In this document: one piece after another, positions 31,247 to 39,830 of the stretch
Position numbering within the stretch: the stretch's first letter is position 1
Layout of the letters: each line of letters begins with the position of its first letter
Source: Prauserella endophytica
GTDB lineage: Bacteria; Actinomycetota; Actinomycetes; Mycobacteriales; Pseudonocardiaceae
Direction: 5' to 3'
Assembly: GCF_005146945.1 (NCBI RefSeq)
Contig: NZ_SWMS01000015.1
Location: 62,001-126,000 of the forward strand
DNA length: 64,000 nucleotides
The notes under the pieces: generated by a model
Database searches by the model: none
What the model saw: the letters and a program-made list of their open reading frames with translations, nothing else
Told to the model about the DNA's origin: nothing
Program-made: the position numbers and the translations under genes

Positions 31247-31905
31247 TCAGCCCAGGCGGTAGCCCATGCCGCGCACGGTCACGATGTGGTCCTGGCCGAT
31301 CTTGCGGCGCAGGGTCCGCACGTAGACGTCCACGACGTTCGAGCCGGGATCGAAGTCGTACCCCCACACGTGCGAGAGGATCTGCTCGCGCGAGAGCACC
31401 TGCCCCGGATGCCGGAGGAACAGCTCCAGCAGAGAGAACTCCCGCGCCGTGAGGTCCACCACGCCGTGAGGGGTCTCCGCGCGGCGCGTACGGAGGTCCA
31501 GCGACACCGGCCCGTTGCGAAGCACCGTCACCTCGGGCGTGCGATCGGCAGGCCGCAGCCGGAGACGTACCCGCGCGAGCAGCTCCTCGAACCGGAACGG
31601 CTTGGTCATGTAGTCGTCGGCGCCGCCCTCCAGGCCGGCGACCGTGTCGTTCACCGAGCCACGCGCCGTCAGGATGATCACCGGCGTGCTGACCCGCGCC
31701 TGTCGCATCGCCTGCAGCACCGCGAAACCGTCCCGCCTCGGCAGCCCGAGGTCGAGCACGACGAGGTCGTACCCGCCCGCCACGACATGGGCGAGCGCGG
31801 CGTCGCCGTCACCACCACCGTGGTCACGAAACCGTTGGCTCGCAAGCCCTTCTCGACGAACGAGGCGATGCGCTGCTCGTCCTCGGCGATCAGGATCCGG
31901 CTCAT
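31247..31905 (-). pseudogene. OmpR-family response regulator with an internal frameshift
   Basis: The gene starts at ATG 31905, overlapping the kinase stop, and encodes MSRILIAEDEQRIASFVEKG with the acidic pair of a receiver domain. At the ACCACCACC tract (31811-31819) the frame breaks. The rest of the receiver (phosphoacceptor Asp in VVLDLGLP, Lys in MTKPF) and the winged-helix DNA-binding domain (DLTAREFSLLELFLRHPG ... VRTLRRKIG) continue in another frame. One missing nucleotide, or two extra, explains it. The product would be about 219 residues if repaired. As written, only a 75-residue fragment is made. Sequencing error, recent mutation or programmed frameshifting are all possible. Confidence 0.85.
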
Positions 31906-33410
31906 CCGCGTGCTCCCCCCGCTGGTAGTTCGATCCCGAACGTCGCCCCCTGCCCCGGCTGCGACACGACCCTGGCCTGGCCGTGATGCGCCTCGGCGAT
32001 GGCCTTGACGATCGCCAGGCCGAGCCCGGCCCCACTGCCGTCTCGCGCGCCGGTGGCACCGCGCACGAATCGGTCGAAGATCCGCGGAGCGTCCTCCTGC
32101 GACACACCGGGGCCGGTGTCGGTTACCCAGAAAGACACCGATCCGTTGTGGACGGCCGAGCCGATCCGGATCACCGCGCCATCCTGCGTGTGCTGCACGG
32201 CATTCTGCGCCAGCTGCACCACCGCCTGCGTGACCCGCTGACCGTCGATCCAGACCTCACCCTCGCCGAGCGACTCCAGTATCCACGACCTCGGGGCGAT
32301 GGCCCTGACCTTCGCGTCGATATCGCTCGTCAGCTCCGGCACGGACGTCCACTCGGGACGCAGGAAGTCCGGCTGCTCCGCCTTCGCCAGCAGCAACAGG
32401 TCGTCGACGATGCGCGCCATCCGGTCGAGCTCGTCGGTGCACAGCCGCACGACCTCGGCTCGCTCGGCAGGATCGTCACCCATCACCTCCAGGTGCCCCC
32501 GGATGATCGTGATGGGGGTGCGCAGCTCGTGGCCCGCGTCGTCGAGGAACTGCCTGCGCGTGGCGAACGCGCTCTCCAGCCGGTCGAGCATCGCGTTGAA
32601 CTGCTCGGCGAGCGCGGCGATGTCGTCGCGGCCGTGCACAGGGATCCGGTGGGTGAGGTCCTGCTCGGTCAGTTCCGCAGCCGCGCGGCGCACCGTGTTG
32701 ACCGGGGCAAGGATCTGCCCGGCGACCACCCACGACACCCCGGCGGCCAGCACGAGCGCGACCGCGCTGATCGCCAGCAGCGTGCGCACGGTGTCGTTGG
32801 CGTCGGCCTTCGCGATGTCGACGACGTAGCCACTGACGAACCACGCCCGCGGCTGGCCCGAGCCGGACGGCGGCAGCACGTCGACCCGCAGCCAGCGCAG
32901 CTCGCCGCCCTCGGTCTGCACGGTTCCGGTCGCCTGCGGCGCGTTCACGATCTCCCGCAGCAGGGCGTCGTCGAACGCGACGTGGTCGAGCCCCTGGTCG
33001 CTCTGCCGCACGGTGTTGAGACCGTTGCCCTCGGCCACAACACCCAGCAGCACCTCGGCCCGGTCCGGGTACTGGCCGGCGAGATGCCGTTCGAACAGCT
33101 GGTACGGGTCGGTCAGCTGCTGGTCCGTCGCCGGGTCCCGGCCCATCTGGGCGACCCGGCGGAACTCCTCGACGTCCTGCTCGAGACCGCTGTTGACCCT
33201 GCGGTCGATGGCCCGGTACTCGAACTCGGCGACGAGCAGCACGACGGTGGCGAGCCCGGCGGTCATCACCAGCACGAGCCAGCCCATGATCTGCACCCTC
33301 GCCGGCACTCGCGTGCCGCGCGCCGACGCCGGTTTGCCCGCGATCGGCTGGTACACGGTCGGCCGGTCGCTCAGCGGAGCGCCCGGCTGCCGACCCGAGC
33401 CGTCAGCCAT
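31902..33410 (-). CDS. membrane sensor histidine kinase (HAMP-HisKA-HATPase)
   Basis: This 502-residue kinase has a cytoplasmic basic N-tail, a first membrane helix at about 41-60, an extracytoplasmic sensor of some 145 residues and a second helix at 208-230. HAMP (231-285) and HisKA follow, with His294 in DDAGHELRTP, then the ATPase domain with QNAVQHT (N box), DTGPGV (G1) and GAGLGLAIV (G2). All catalytic motifs are intact, although its partner regulator is frameshifted. ATG 33410 is preferred; the upstream in-frame codons encode only Thr/Ala repeats. It overlaps the upstream poly-Asp gene by 8 bp and the regulator by 4. Confidence 0.93.
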   Translation of the reverse strand: MADGSGRQPGAPLSDRPTVYQPIAGKPASARGTRVPARVQIMGWLVLVMTAGLATVVLLVAEFEYRAIDRRVNSGLEQDVEEFRRVAQMGRDPATDQQLTDPYQLFERHLAGQYPDRAEVLLGVVAEGNGLNTVRQSDQGLDHVAFDDALLREIVNAPQATGTVQTEGGELRWLRVDVLPPSGSGQPRAWFVSGYVVDIAKADANDTVRTLLAISAVALVLAAGVSWVVAGQILAPVNTVRRAAAELTEQDLTHRIPVHGRDDIAALAEQFNAMLDRLESAFATRRQFLDDAGHELRTPITIIRGHLEVMGDDPAERAEVVRLCTDELDRMARIVDDLLLLAKAEQPDFLRPEWTSVPELTSDIDAKVRAIAPRSWILESLGEGEVWIDGQRVTQAVVQLAQNAVQHTQDGAVIRIGSAVHNGSVSFWVTDTGPGVSQEDAPRIFDRFVRGATGARDGSGAGLGLAIVKAIAEAHHGQARVVSQPGQGATFGIELPAGGARG

Positions 33411-33699
33411 CGTCGCCGTCGTCGTCGCGGTCGTCGTCGTCGCGGTCGTCGTCATCATCGTCGTCGTCCACCGGCGGTGGGGGTGGCAGCTTCGTGTCGC
33501 TCGGTGTGGTCGTCGGCTCGCTGGACGACGGGGTCGGCGTGGCGGCCGAGGTTCCCGCCGGTGCGGACTCCCCGATACGCACGACCTGGGAGGTCTCCTT
33601 CGGCGGGCTCGGCTCCGACAGCAGCAGCGTGGCCAGCACGGCCGCGACGGGCAGGGCGAGCACCGCCACCAGCGCGACGATTCGCGGTGTTCGACTCAT
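33403..33699 (-). CDS. small exported protein with poly-aspartate tail
   Basis: This 98-residue protein has an N-terminal membrane helix or uncleaved signal (residues about 7-27), a Ser/Thr/Pro-rich linker and a C-terminal run of some 20 residues made almost only of Asp with single Arg and Gly. With the N-terminus inside, the acidic tail would lie outside the cell. It is the first gene of the two-component operon and overlaps the kinase gene. A role as a cation-binding or envelope-sensing accessory is inferred from charge and position. ATG 33699 has GAGGG 4-5 nt upstream; the in-frame ATG at 33759 falls inside the candidate operator. Confidence 0.8.
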   Translation of the reverse strand: MSRTPRIVALVAVLALPVAAVLATLLLSEPSPPKETSQVVRIGESAPAGTSAATPTPSSSEPTTTPSDTKLPPPPPVDDDDDDDDRDDDDRDDDGDDG

Positions 33700-33721
33700 A
33701 CCCTCACCCTCTCGCCCGGAG

Positions 33722-33759
33722 GCGAAAGCCCGATGAGCCGAAGATGAGGAAATCTTCAT
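33722..33759. promoter_or_regulatory. candidate response-regulator control region, copy 2
   Basis: ATGAGGAAATCTTCAT (33744-33759) matches the site at 30849-30864. Read on the minus strand, the region also contains CTCATC twice at exactly 11-bp spacing, the direct-repeat layout bound by OmpR/PhoB-type regulators. It lies 23-60 bp upstream of the first gene of the two-component operon, so autoregulation is likely. Confidence 0.55.
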
Positions 33760-33783
33760 CGACGGCTCACCCGGCCATCGTCC

Positions 33784-36700
33784 CTAGCTTTTCGCGACGG
33801 CGACGCTGACCTTGTCGCCGTCACCCACCGAACCGGAGAATCCGGAGGGCACCGGGCCGTACTCGACCGCGGTGGCGAGGGTCTCGGCGGCGACGAACCG
33901 CTCGTGCGCCCTCGCGGCGGCGAGCACGTCCTCCGGCGCGTCGACGGTCAGCGTGATCCGGTCGGCCACGTCGAGCCCGGCGTCGCGGCGGGCCTGCTGC
34001 ACCACGCGCACCAGGTCCCTGGCAACGCCCTCGGCCGCGAGGTCCGGCGTGACGTCGGTGTCGAGCAGGACGAGGCCGGAGCCTCCGGGCAGCTCGGCCG
34101 CCGCGCCGGAGTCCTTCGCGACGAGCCTGCGCTCGTACTCGCCCTCGACCAGCTCGATCCCGGCAGCCACGACGGCGCCCTCCGGTGTGGTGCTCCACTC
34201 CCCGGCCTTGACCGCCTTGATGACGCGCTGCACGTCCTTGCCGAGCCGTGGCCCCGCCGCCCGCGCGTTCACCCCGACCTCGAAGCCGCCATGCGCGGCG
34301 ACGTCGGTGGTCAGCCCAACCGACTTGACGTTCACCTCGTCGCGGATGATGTCGGCGAACGGCCGGAGCAGCTCGGAGTCCTCCGCCGCCACCAGCAGCT
34401 TCGCCAGCGGCAGCCGCACGCGGAGTTTGTTGGCCTTCCGCAGCGACAGCGCCGACGAGCACACCTGGCGCACCCGGTCCATGGCCGTGACGAGCGCGGC
34501 GTCGGCGGGCAGCTCGGACACGCTCGGCCAGTCCGTGAGGTGCACGGACCGGCCGCCGGTGAGCCCGCGCCACACCGCCTCGGTGGTCAGTGGCAGGAGC
34601 GGCGCCGCCGTCCGGCAGACCACCTCGAGCACGGTGTGCAGGGTGTCGATGGCGTCCTGCTCCCCGGCCCAGAACCGGTCGCGCGAGCGCCGCACGTACC
34701 AGTTCGTCAGCACCTCGAGGAAGTCCCGCAGGGTCGCGCACGCGCCCGCGACGTCGTAGTGGTCGAGCGCGTACTCGACGTCGGTGACGAGCTCGTGGGT
34801 CTTGGCCAGCACGTAGCGGTCGAGCACGTGCTGGGAATCGGTGCGGACCTTGCCCTCCACGCCCTCGGCGCCCGCGTACAGCGCGAGGAAGTAGTACGAG
34901 TTCCACAGCGGCAGCACGGCCTGGCGCACGGCGTCGCGGATGCCCTTGTCGGTGACGATCAGGTTCCCGCCGCGCAGGATCGGGCTGGCCATGAGGTACC
35001 AGCGCATCGCGTCGGAGCCGTCGCGATCGAACACCTCGGTGACGTCCGGGTAGTTGCGCAGCGACTTCGACATCTTCTGCCCGTCGGAGCCGAGCACGAT
35101 GCCGTGCGAGACGCAGGTCCGGAACGACGGCCGGTCGAACAGCGCCGTCGCCAGCACGTGCAGCGTGTAGAACCAGCCGCGGGTCTGGCCGATGTACTCG
35201 ACGATGAAGTCGCCAGGGTAGTGGTGCTCGAACCAGTCGGCGTTCTCGAACGGGTAGTGCACCTGGGCGTACGGCATCGAGCCCGAGTCGAACCACACGT
35301 CGAGCACGTCCGGCACGCGGCGCATCGTCGACTTCCCCGTCGGGTCGTCCGGGTTGGGCCTGGTCAGCTCGTCGATGTAGGGCCGGTGCAGGTCGGTCGG
35401 CCGCACCCCGAAGTCGCGCTCCAGCTCGTCGAGAGAGCCGTAGACGTCCACGCGAGGGTAGTTCGGGTCGTCCGAGGTCCACACCGGGATCGGCGTGCCC
35501 CAGTACCGGTTGCGCGAGATGGACCAGTCGCGGGCGTTCTCCAGCCACTTGCCGAACTGGCCGTCCTTGACGTGCTCCGGGTACCACGTGATCTGCTGGT
35601 TCAGCTCGACCATGCGGTCCTTGAACTCGGTGACCGCCACGAACCACGACGACACCGCGCGGTAGATCAGCGGGTTGCGGCAGCGCCAGCAGTGCGGGTA
35701 CGAGTGCTCGTAGGTCTCGTGCCGCAGCAGGATGGCGCCCTGCCGCGCCGCGGACCCCGTGCCGTTCTTGAGGTCGCGGATGATGTCGGCGTTGGCTTCG
35801 AAGACGTTCTGGCCCTCGTAGTCGGGCACCTGCGCGTCGAAGCGGCCCTTGGAGTCGACCGGCGTCACCGGGGTGATCCCCGCCGCGTCGGTGACGACCT
35901 TGTCCTCCTCACCGTAGGCCGGTGCGATGTGGACGATGCCCGTGCCGTCGTCGGTGGTCACGTAGTCGGCGGCGAGCACCCGGTGGGCGTTCTCGTGGCC
36001 GGCGAAGTACGGGAACGGTGGCGCGTAGCGGGTGCCGAGCAGGTCGGTCCCCTTGTACCTGGCGACCACCGACGGCTCCTCGCCGAGCTCCTTCGCGTAG
36101 GCGCTGACGCGGGCCTCCGCGAGCACGAACCGCCTGCCCTCGGCGTCGGCGACCTGGACGTAGTCGACGTCGGGATGCACGGCGGTGGCCAGGTTGGACG
36201 GGACAGTCCACGGTGTGGTGGTCCAGATGAGCAGGTACGCGCCGTCGAGGTCGCTGTCGTTGCCCTCGACGCGGTAGCCGATGGTCACCGCGGGGTCCTG
36301 GCGGCTCTGGTAGACGTCGTCGTCCATCCGCAGCTCGTGGTTGGACAGCGGCGTCTCGTCGCGCCAGCAGTACGGCAGCACCCGGTAGCCCTCGTACACG
36401 AGGCCCTTGTCCCAGAGCTGCTTGAACGCCCAGATCACCGACTCCATGTAGGTGACGTCGAGCGTCTTGTAGTCGTGGTCGAAGTCCACCCACCGGGCCT
36501 GGCGGGTGACGTACTCCTGCCACTCCTTGGTGTAGCGCAGCACTGACTCGCGGCAGGCGCGGTTGAACTCCGCGATGCCCATCTCGTCGATCTGCGACTT
36601 GTCGGTGATGCCCAGCTGGCGCTCGGCCTCCAGCTCGGCGGGCAGCCCGTGGGTGTCCCAGCCGAAGCGGCGCTCGACGCGCTTGCCGCGCATGGTCTGG

Positions 36701-36954
36701 TAGCGGGGGACGATGTCCTTGACGTAGCCCGTCAGCAGGTGGCCGTAGTGCGGGAGACCGTTGGCGAAGGGCGGGCCGTCGTAGAAGACGTACTCGTTGG
36801 CGCCGTCGGTGCCGGGCTCGCGGGCTTCCACGGTCGCCGCGAACGTGCGGTCCGACTCCCAGTAGGCCAGCACGTCCTTCTCCAGCGCGGGGAACGACGG
36901 CTGGGAGGGGACCTGGTCGGCGGGCTGCCCGCCGACGGAAGCCTTGGGGTACAT
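33784..36954 (-). CDS. ileS: isoleucyl-tRNA synthetase
   Basis: This 1056-residue class I enzyme charges tRNA-Ile. The HIGH signature is [13 protein letters not shown] near residue 63, and [15 protein letters not shown] is the second ATP motif. The editing domain (CP1) lies between, with the [10 protein letters not shown] segment. The length and the YPKASVGG-type start fit the long, eukaryote-like actinobacterial IleRS. GAGGAG precedes the ATG at 36954. Expression is controlled by the T-box leader directly upstream. Confidence 0.97.
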   Translation of the reverse strand: MYPKASVGGQPADQVPSQPSFPALEKDVLAYWESDRTFAATVEAREPGTDGANEYVFYDGPPFANGLPHYGHLLTGYVKDIVPRYQTMRGKRVERRFGWDTHGLPAELEAERQLGITDKSQIDEMGIAEFNRACRESVLRYTKEWQEYVTRQARWVDFDHDYKTLDVTYMESVIWAFKQLWDKGLVYEGYRVLPYCWRDETPLSNHELRMDDDVYQSRQDPAVTIGYRVEGNDSDLDGAYLLIWTTTPWTVPSNLATAVHPDVDYVQVADAEGRRFVLAEARVSAYAKELGEEPSVVARYKGTDLLGTRYAPPFPYFAGHENAHRVLAADYVTTDDGTGIVHIAPAYGEEDKVVTDAAGITPVTPVDSKGRFDAQVPDYEGQNVFEANADIIRDLKNGTGSAARQGAILLRHETYEHSYPHCWRCRNPLIYRAVSSWFVAVTEFKDRMVELNQQITWYPEHVKDGQFGKWLENARDWSISRNRYWGTPIPVWTSDDPNYPRVDVYGSLDELERDFGVRPTDLHRPYIDELTRPNPDDPTGKSTMRRVPDVLDVWFDSGSMPYAQVHYPFENADWFEHHYPGDFIVEYIGQTRGWFYTLHVLATALFDRPSFRTCVSHGIVLGSDGQKMSKSLRNYPDVTEVFDRDGSDAMRWYLMASPILRGGNLIVTDKGIRDAVRQAVLPLWNSYYFLALYAGAEGVEGKVRTDSQHVLDRYVLAKTHELVTDVEYALDHYDVAGACATLRDFLEVLTNWYVRRSRDRFWAGEQDAIDTLHTVLEVVCRTAAPLLPLTTEAVWRGLTGGRSVHLTDWPSVSELPADAALVTAMDRVRQVCSSALSLRKANKLRVRLPLAKLLVAAEDSELLRPFADIIRDEVNVKSVGLTTDVAAHGGFEVGVNARAAGPRLGKDVQRVIKAVKAGEWSTTPEGAVVAAGIELVEGEYERRLVAKDSGAAAELPGGSGLVLLDTDVTPDLAAEGVARDLVRVVQQARRDAGLDVADRITLTVDAPEDVLAAARAHERFVAAETLATAVEYGPVPSGFSGSVGDGDKVSVAVAKS

Positions 36955-36960
36955 CCGGGG

Positions 36961-37195
36961 TGCTCCTCGCGGTTCGTCTGCTCTCGTACGGGCTCGGCGA
37001 GCCCACACGGGGACGACACGGCGCACTGGGCGCACGTTCCGCGGTACCACCCCGCTTGCCCGCGCCGCTGGGGCGAGGGCCTCTCGTTCGGCGGCTGTGA
37101 CGGGCCGCGACCGTCCGGTTCTACTGGGGCGCGCACCGCGCCCGTTCTTCCGGAGGCTCCCCGGTGATGGCCGGATCGACGCCTGTGCCTACCAG
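36961..37195 (-). promoter_or_regulatory. T-box riboswitch (tRNA-Ile), ileS leader
   Basis: The minus strand reads the T-box core GGGGTGGTACCGCGG at 37039-37053, preceded by a purine-rich AGTAGAACCGG segment and a short stem I with GCCATCACCGGGG. ATC is the likely specifier codon (37166-37168), matching isoleucine. Stem I is very short, as in the ultrashort actinobacterial T-boxes that act on translation. No terminator with a T-run is visible, and the GAGGAG of ileS is at the 3' end, so sequestration of the ribosome site is likely. TAATCT just upstream is a candidate -10 box. Confidence 0.88.
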
Positions 37196-37246
37196 ATTAA
37201 CGGGTCCCGGCAAACCCTTTGTGCTCGGCTCCTGGACCTCAGTAGC

Positions 37247-37801
37247 TCACTTGCGCGATTCGCGCTTCTCGCGGTGCTCTGCGGCGAGGGTCGCGTCCGG
37301 GGTGCACAGCGCGCACGGCGTGAAGCCGAGGTCGCGGGCCTCCTTGACGGGCAGCGGGATGGTGTCCTTGCTCTCCAGCCACGTGCACCCGCCGAGGTGG
37401 TAGCGCGGGTACTCGTCCACCACGAGCACCTCGGTCTCGAGCGCCGAGACCACGAGCAGGTCGGCCGCGTCGGTCTGCTCCTCGGCCGGCTCTCCGGCGA
37501 CGGTCTTGAGTTCGCCGGTCGCGGGAAGCAACGCCGTCTGGCCCTCCTCGGTGGGCTCGTCCGTCGTCTCCCGCTCGGCGTCCTTCTCCCCCGGCTCGTC
37601 CCCTTCGGCATCCGGTTCGGCGTCGGCGGGGCTCTGCGCCCTTGCCGCCGCGCGCCTGCGCAGCCAGTCGACGACCAGCAGGAGTCCGGCGAGCACGGAG
37701 AGACCGATGGAGATCCAGGCCCACAGCGAGTTGGCGGTGATGAGCGCCGTGACCACCAGTCCGAGGGCGGCCAGCACCAGGATGAGGACGAAGTAGAGCA
37801 C
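37247..37801 (-). CDS. membrane protein with C-terminal His/Cys motif
   Basis: This 184-residue protein has two membrane helices (about residues 3-23 and 28-45), an acidic linker rich in Glu and Asp (55-105), and a cytoplasmic C-terminal domain. That domain contains EYPRYHLGGCTWL and, 20-odd residues later, GFTPCALCTPD. One His and three Cys in an H-x4-C ... C-x2-C arrangement could bind zinc. I do not recognise a named family. The start is GTG at 37801. The gene lies between wag31 and ileS on the same strand, but a terminator separates it from wag31. Confidence 0.75.
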   Translation of the reverse strand: MLYFVLILVLAALGLVVTALITANSLWAWISIGLSVLAGLLLVVDWLRRRAAARAQSPADAEPDAEGDEPGEKDAERETTDEPTEEGQTALLPATGELKTVAGEPAEEQTDAADLLVVSALETEVLVVDEYPRYHLGGCTWLESKDTIPLPVKEARDLGFTPCALCTPDATLAAEHREKRESRK

Positions 37802-37825
37802 GGTGAATTACAGCACGGAGGAGAC

Positions 37826-37870
37826 AGAAAAACGGTTCCGACCCTCCCACAAGGAGTGTCGGAACCGTTT
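37826..37870 (-). terminator. intrinsic terminator of wag31
   Basis: On the minus strand a 13-bp perfect stem (AAACGGTTCCGAC 37858-37870 with its complement 37830-37842) is extended by an inner CTCC/GGAG pair and followed by a short T-run. It starts about 20 bp after the wag31 stop codon. This is the clearest rho-independent terminator in the window. Confidence 0.9.
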
Positions 37871-37890
37871 CTGAGCGCTATGTGCGGGCG

Positions 37891-38766
37891 TCAGCCCGCT
37901 TCAGCACGGGGACCGAACGAGTAACCCTGCCCACTGCCGCCGCCCGCGCTGCCGCTGCCGGACTGACCGGAGCCGGACGAGGACGCCGAAGCAGGTGCGG
38001 CGGAGCCGCGGTCGTCGAGTTCGCGCAGCTGGGACTCGAGGAACCCGCGCAGGCGCGTGCGGTATTCGCGCTCGATGGTGCGCAGCTCCTCGATCTTCTT
38101 GTTCAGCGAGCTCTTCTCGGCGTTCAGGTTGTTCATCGTCTCGGTGTACTTGCGCTGCGCCTCGCGATCCAGGGTGGTCGCCTTGTCGCGCGCCTGGCGT
38201 TCGAGGGTCTCGGTCCTCGTCCGCGCGTCGTTCAGCATGGTCTCGGCACGGGTGCGTGCCTCGTTGACCATCGAGTCCGCCTTCGAGCGGGCGTCGGAGA
38301 GCAGCTGCTCGGACTTGGTCCGCGCCTCGGCCAGCATCCCGTCGGACTCGGTCTTGGCCTCGGCCGTCAGCCGGTCGGCCATCTCCTGCGCGAGCCCCAG
38401 GACCTTCGCGGCCTGCACGTTCGGCTCACCGCTGTCCCCCATGAAGCCGTGGGCCTGCGTCTGCTCCATCGACGACGGCGGGGGCACCGGCGCCAGCCTG
38501 CGGGACGGGGTCTCGTCGCGGGGCGGAGCCTGCGATGGGGCGCCGACACCTGCCTTCGCGGACTCCAGCTCGCTACGAGTCGATTCCAACTCGGCATCGA
38601 GCTGCTCGACCTGCTGCCGCAGCTCGTTATTGTCCTCGATCAACCGGGCAAGTTCGGTCTCCACCAGGTCGAGGAACGCATCAACCTCGTCCTCGTTGTA
38701 GCCCCGCTTGCCGATTGGAGGCTTGCTGAACGCGACGTTATGCACGTCAGCAGGGGTCAACGACAT
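37891..38766 (-). CDS. wag31: DivIVA/Wag31 polar growth protein
   Basis: This 291-residue coiled-coil protein marks cell poles and directs tip growth. The DivIVA N-terminal domain (residues 1-65) has [21 protein letters not shown], whose aromatic/basic loop inserts into curved membrane, and [21 protein letters not shown] variable linker (70-120) with TPSRR-type sites could be phosphorylated by PknA/B-like kinases, as known for Wag31. A long coiled coil (125-250) and a Gly/Ser-rich tail follow. GAGGTGA precedes the ATG. It closes the sepF-yggT-wag31 block. Confidence 0.95.
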   Translation of the reverse strand: MSLTPADVHNVAFSKPPIGKRGYNEDEVDAFLDLVETELARLIEDNNELRQQVEQLDAELESTRSELESAKAGVGAPSQAPPRDETPSRRLAPVPPPSSMEQTQAHGFMGDSGEPNVQAAKVLGLAQEMADRLTAEAKTESDGMLAEARTKSEQLLSDARSKADSMVNEARTRAETMLNDARTRTETLERQARDKATTLDREAQRKYTETMNNLNAEKSSLNKKIEELRTIEREYRTRLRGFLESQLRELDDRGSAAPASASSSGSGQSGSGSAGGGSGQGYSFGPRAEAG

Positions 38767-38815
38767 CTGATCACCTCACGCACTCCATGGCCTGCCGGAC
38801 AACCCGGGTTCCCCG

Positions 38816-39100
38816 TTACCCGGGATACGCCAGTTGCATCAGTATGAACACAACCAACAGCAGCACCATAATCGATAAGTCCAGCCCCACGCCGCCGATC
38901 CGCACGATCGGAATAATCCGGCGGACGAGTCGAACCGGTGGGTCCGTCACTGTGTAGATGGTCTCGAGCGTGACCGCAACCCCGCCCGCGGGCCGCCAAT
39001 CACGGGCGAACGCTCGAACCAGCTCCACCACGATCCGTGCCGTGAGCAGGAGCCAGAAGGCAAAGAGCAGCCAATAAAGGATCAACCGGACCGCATCCAC
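38816..39100 (-). CDS. YggT family membrane protein
   Basis: This protein of about 94 residues has two hydrophobic helices (LILYWLLFAFWLLLTARIVVE and DLSIMVLLLVVFILMQLAY) and the conserved family segment TDPPVRLVRRIIPIVRIGG between them. In Gram-positive bacteria yggT lies between sepF and divIVA, as here, and related YlmG proteins influence division or membrane organisation. GTG 39100 is chosen because it begins just before the first helix; the longer in-frame start at 39118 is possible. Confidence 0.9.
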   Translation of the reverse strand: MDAVRLILYWLLFAFWLLLTARIVVELVRAFARDWRPAGGVAVTLETIYTVTDPPVRLVRRIIPIVRIGGVGLDLSIMVLLLVVFILMQLAYPG

Positions 39101-39131
39101 GTCACCACTCTGCCACACCCCGGACGTCCGC

Positions 39132-39752
39132 CTAATGGCGGAGGAACAAGCCGCCCTCGGCGATGCGCCTGCGGTCCTCGGCGGTCACGTCGACATCCGG
39201 CGGTGAGAGCAAGAACACCTTGTTGGTGACCTTGTCCATGGACCCCCGGAGCGCGAACGCGAGCCCCGCCGCGAAGTCGACAAGTCGCTTCGCGTCGGCG
39301 TTCTCCATCTGGGTGAGATTGATGATCACGGGGGCGCCGTCGCGATACGCCTCGCCGATCTCGCGCGCCTCGTGGTAGCTCTTCGGGTGCAGCGTGGTGA
39401 TCCGGCTCAGCGGGTCACGGCCGGCCGCCGACGACGCCGCCGCGCGCACCGGCTCGGGCGCCGGCCGCAGGCGCGCGACCGGGTCGGGCTGCCGGTCCAC
39501 CGCGAGCGCTCCGTGTGTCGCGGGCTCACCCGGCGTGACCGGACGGCGAGTGCGCACCGGCTCGACCTCGTCGAACTCGTCCATCACGTGGTAGCGCGGC
39601 CTCGATCGCCGCGGCTGCGCTTCGCGGGGCTCGTCGTAGGCGTCGTAGTCGTCCTCGTCGGAGTAACCGCGCCGGTAGTCGTCGTCGAAGTCGTACTCGT
39701 CCTCGGCTGGGACCATCCCGAAGTAGGCCTTCAGCTTCTGCAGCGCGCTCAT
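39132..39752 (-). CDS. sepF: cell division protein SepF
   Basis: SepF, 206 residues, tethers FtsZ filaments to the membrane. The N-terminal amphipathic helix is [13 protein letters not shown], followed by a long acidic, disordered linker rich in Asp/Tyr (residues 15-110). The FtsZ-binding core is at the C-terminus ([19 protein letters not shown], then [19 protein letters not shown]). GGAGG precedes the ATG at 39752, which excludes the longer in-frame start at 39806. In actinomycetes lacking FtsA it is the main FtsZ anchor; no ftsA is present in this cluster. Confidence 0.95.
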   Translation of the reverse strand: MSALQKLKAYFGMVPAEDEYDFDDDYRRGYSDEDDYDAYDEPREAQPRRSRPRYHVMDEFDEVEPVRTRRPVTPGEPATHGALAVDRQPDPVARLRPAPEPVRAAASSAAGRDPLSRITTLHPKSYHEAREIGEAYRDGAPVIINLTQMENADAKRLVDFAAGLAFALRGSMDKVTNKVFLLSPPDVDVTAEDRRRIAEGGLFLRH

Positions 39753-39830
39753 GCCCCTCCTTCGCCCTTCACGGCCGCCCCCACCCTGACGCTGAGTCAC
39801 GCGCACGGACGCCGCTGTGGGTGAACCTCT

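Noticed and set aside
30863-32008. Open frame encoding a heptapeptide repeat across the 21-bp array
   Set aside because: The 21-bp period forces a seven-residue repeat in any frame. The frame continues antisense into the regulator gene and has no ribosome site.
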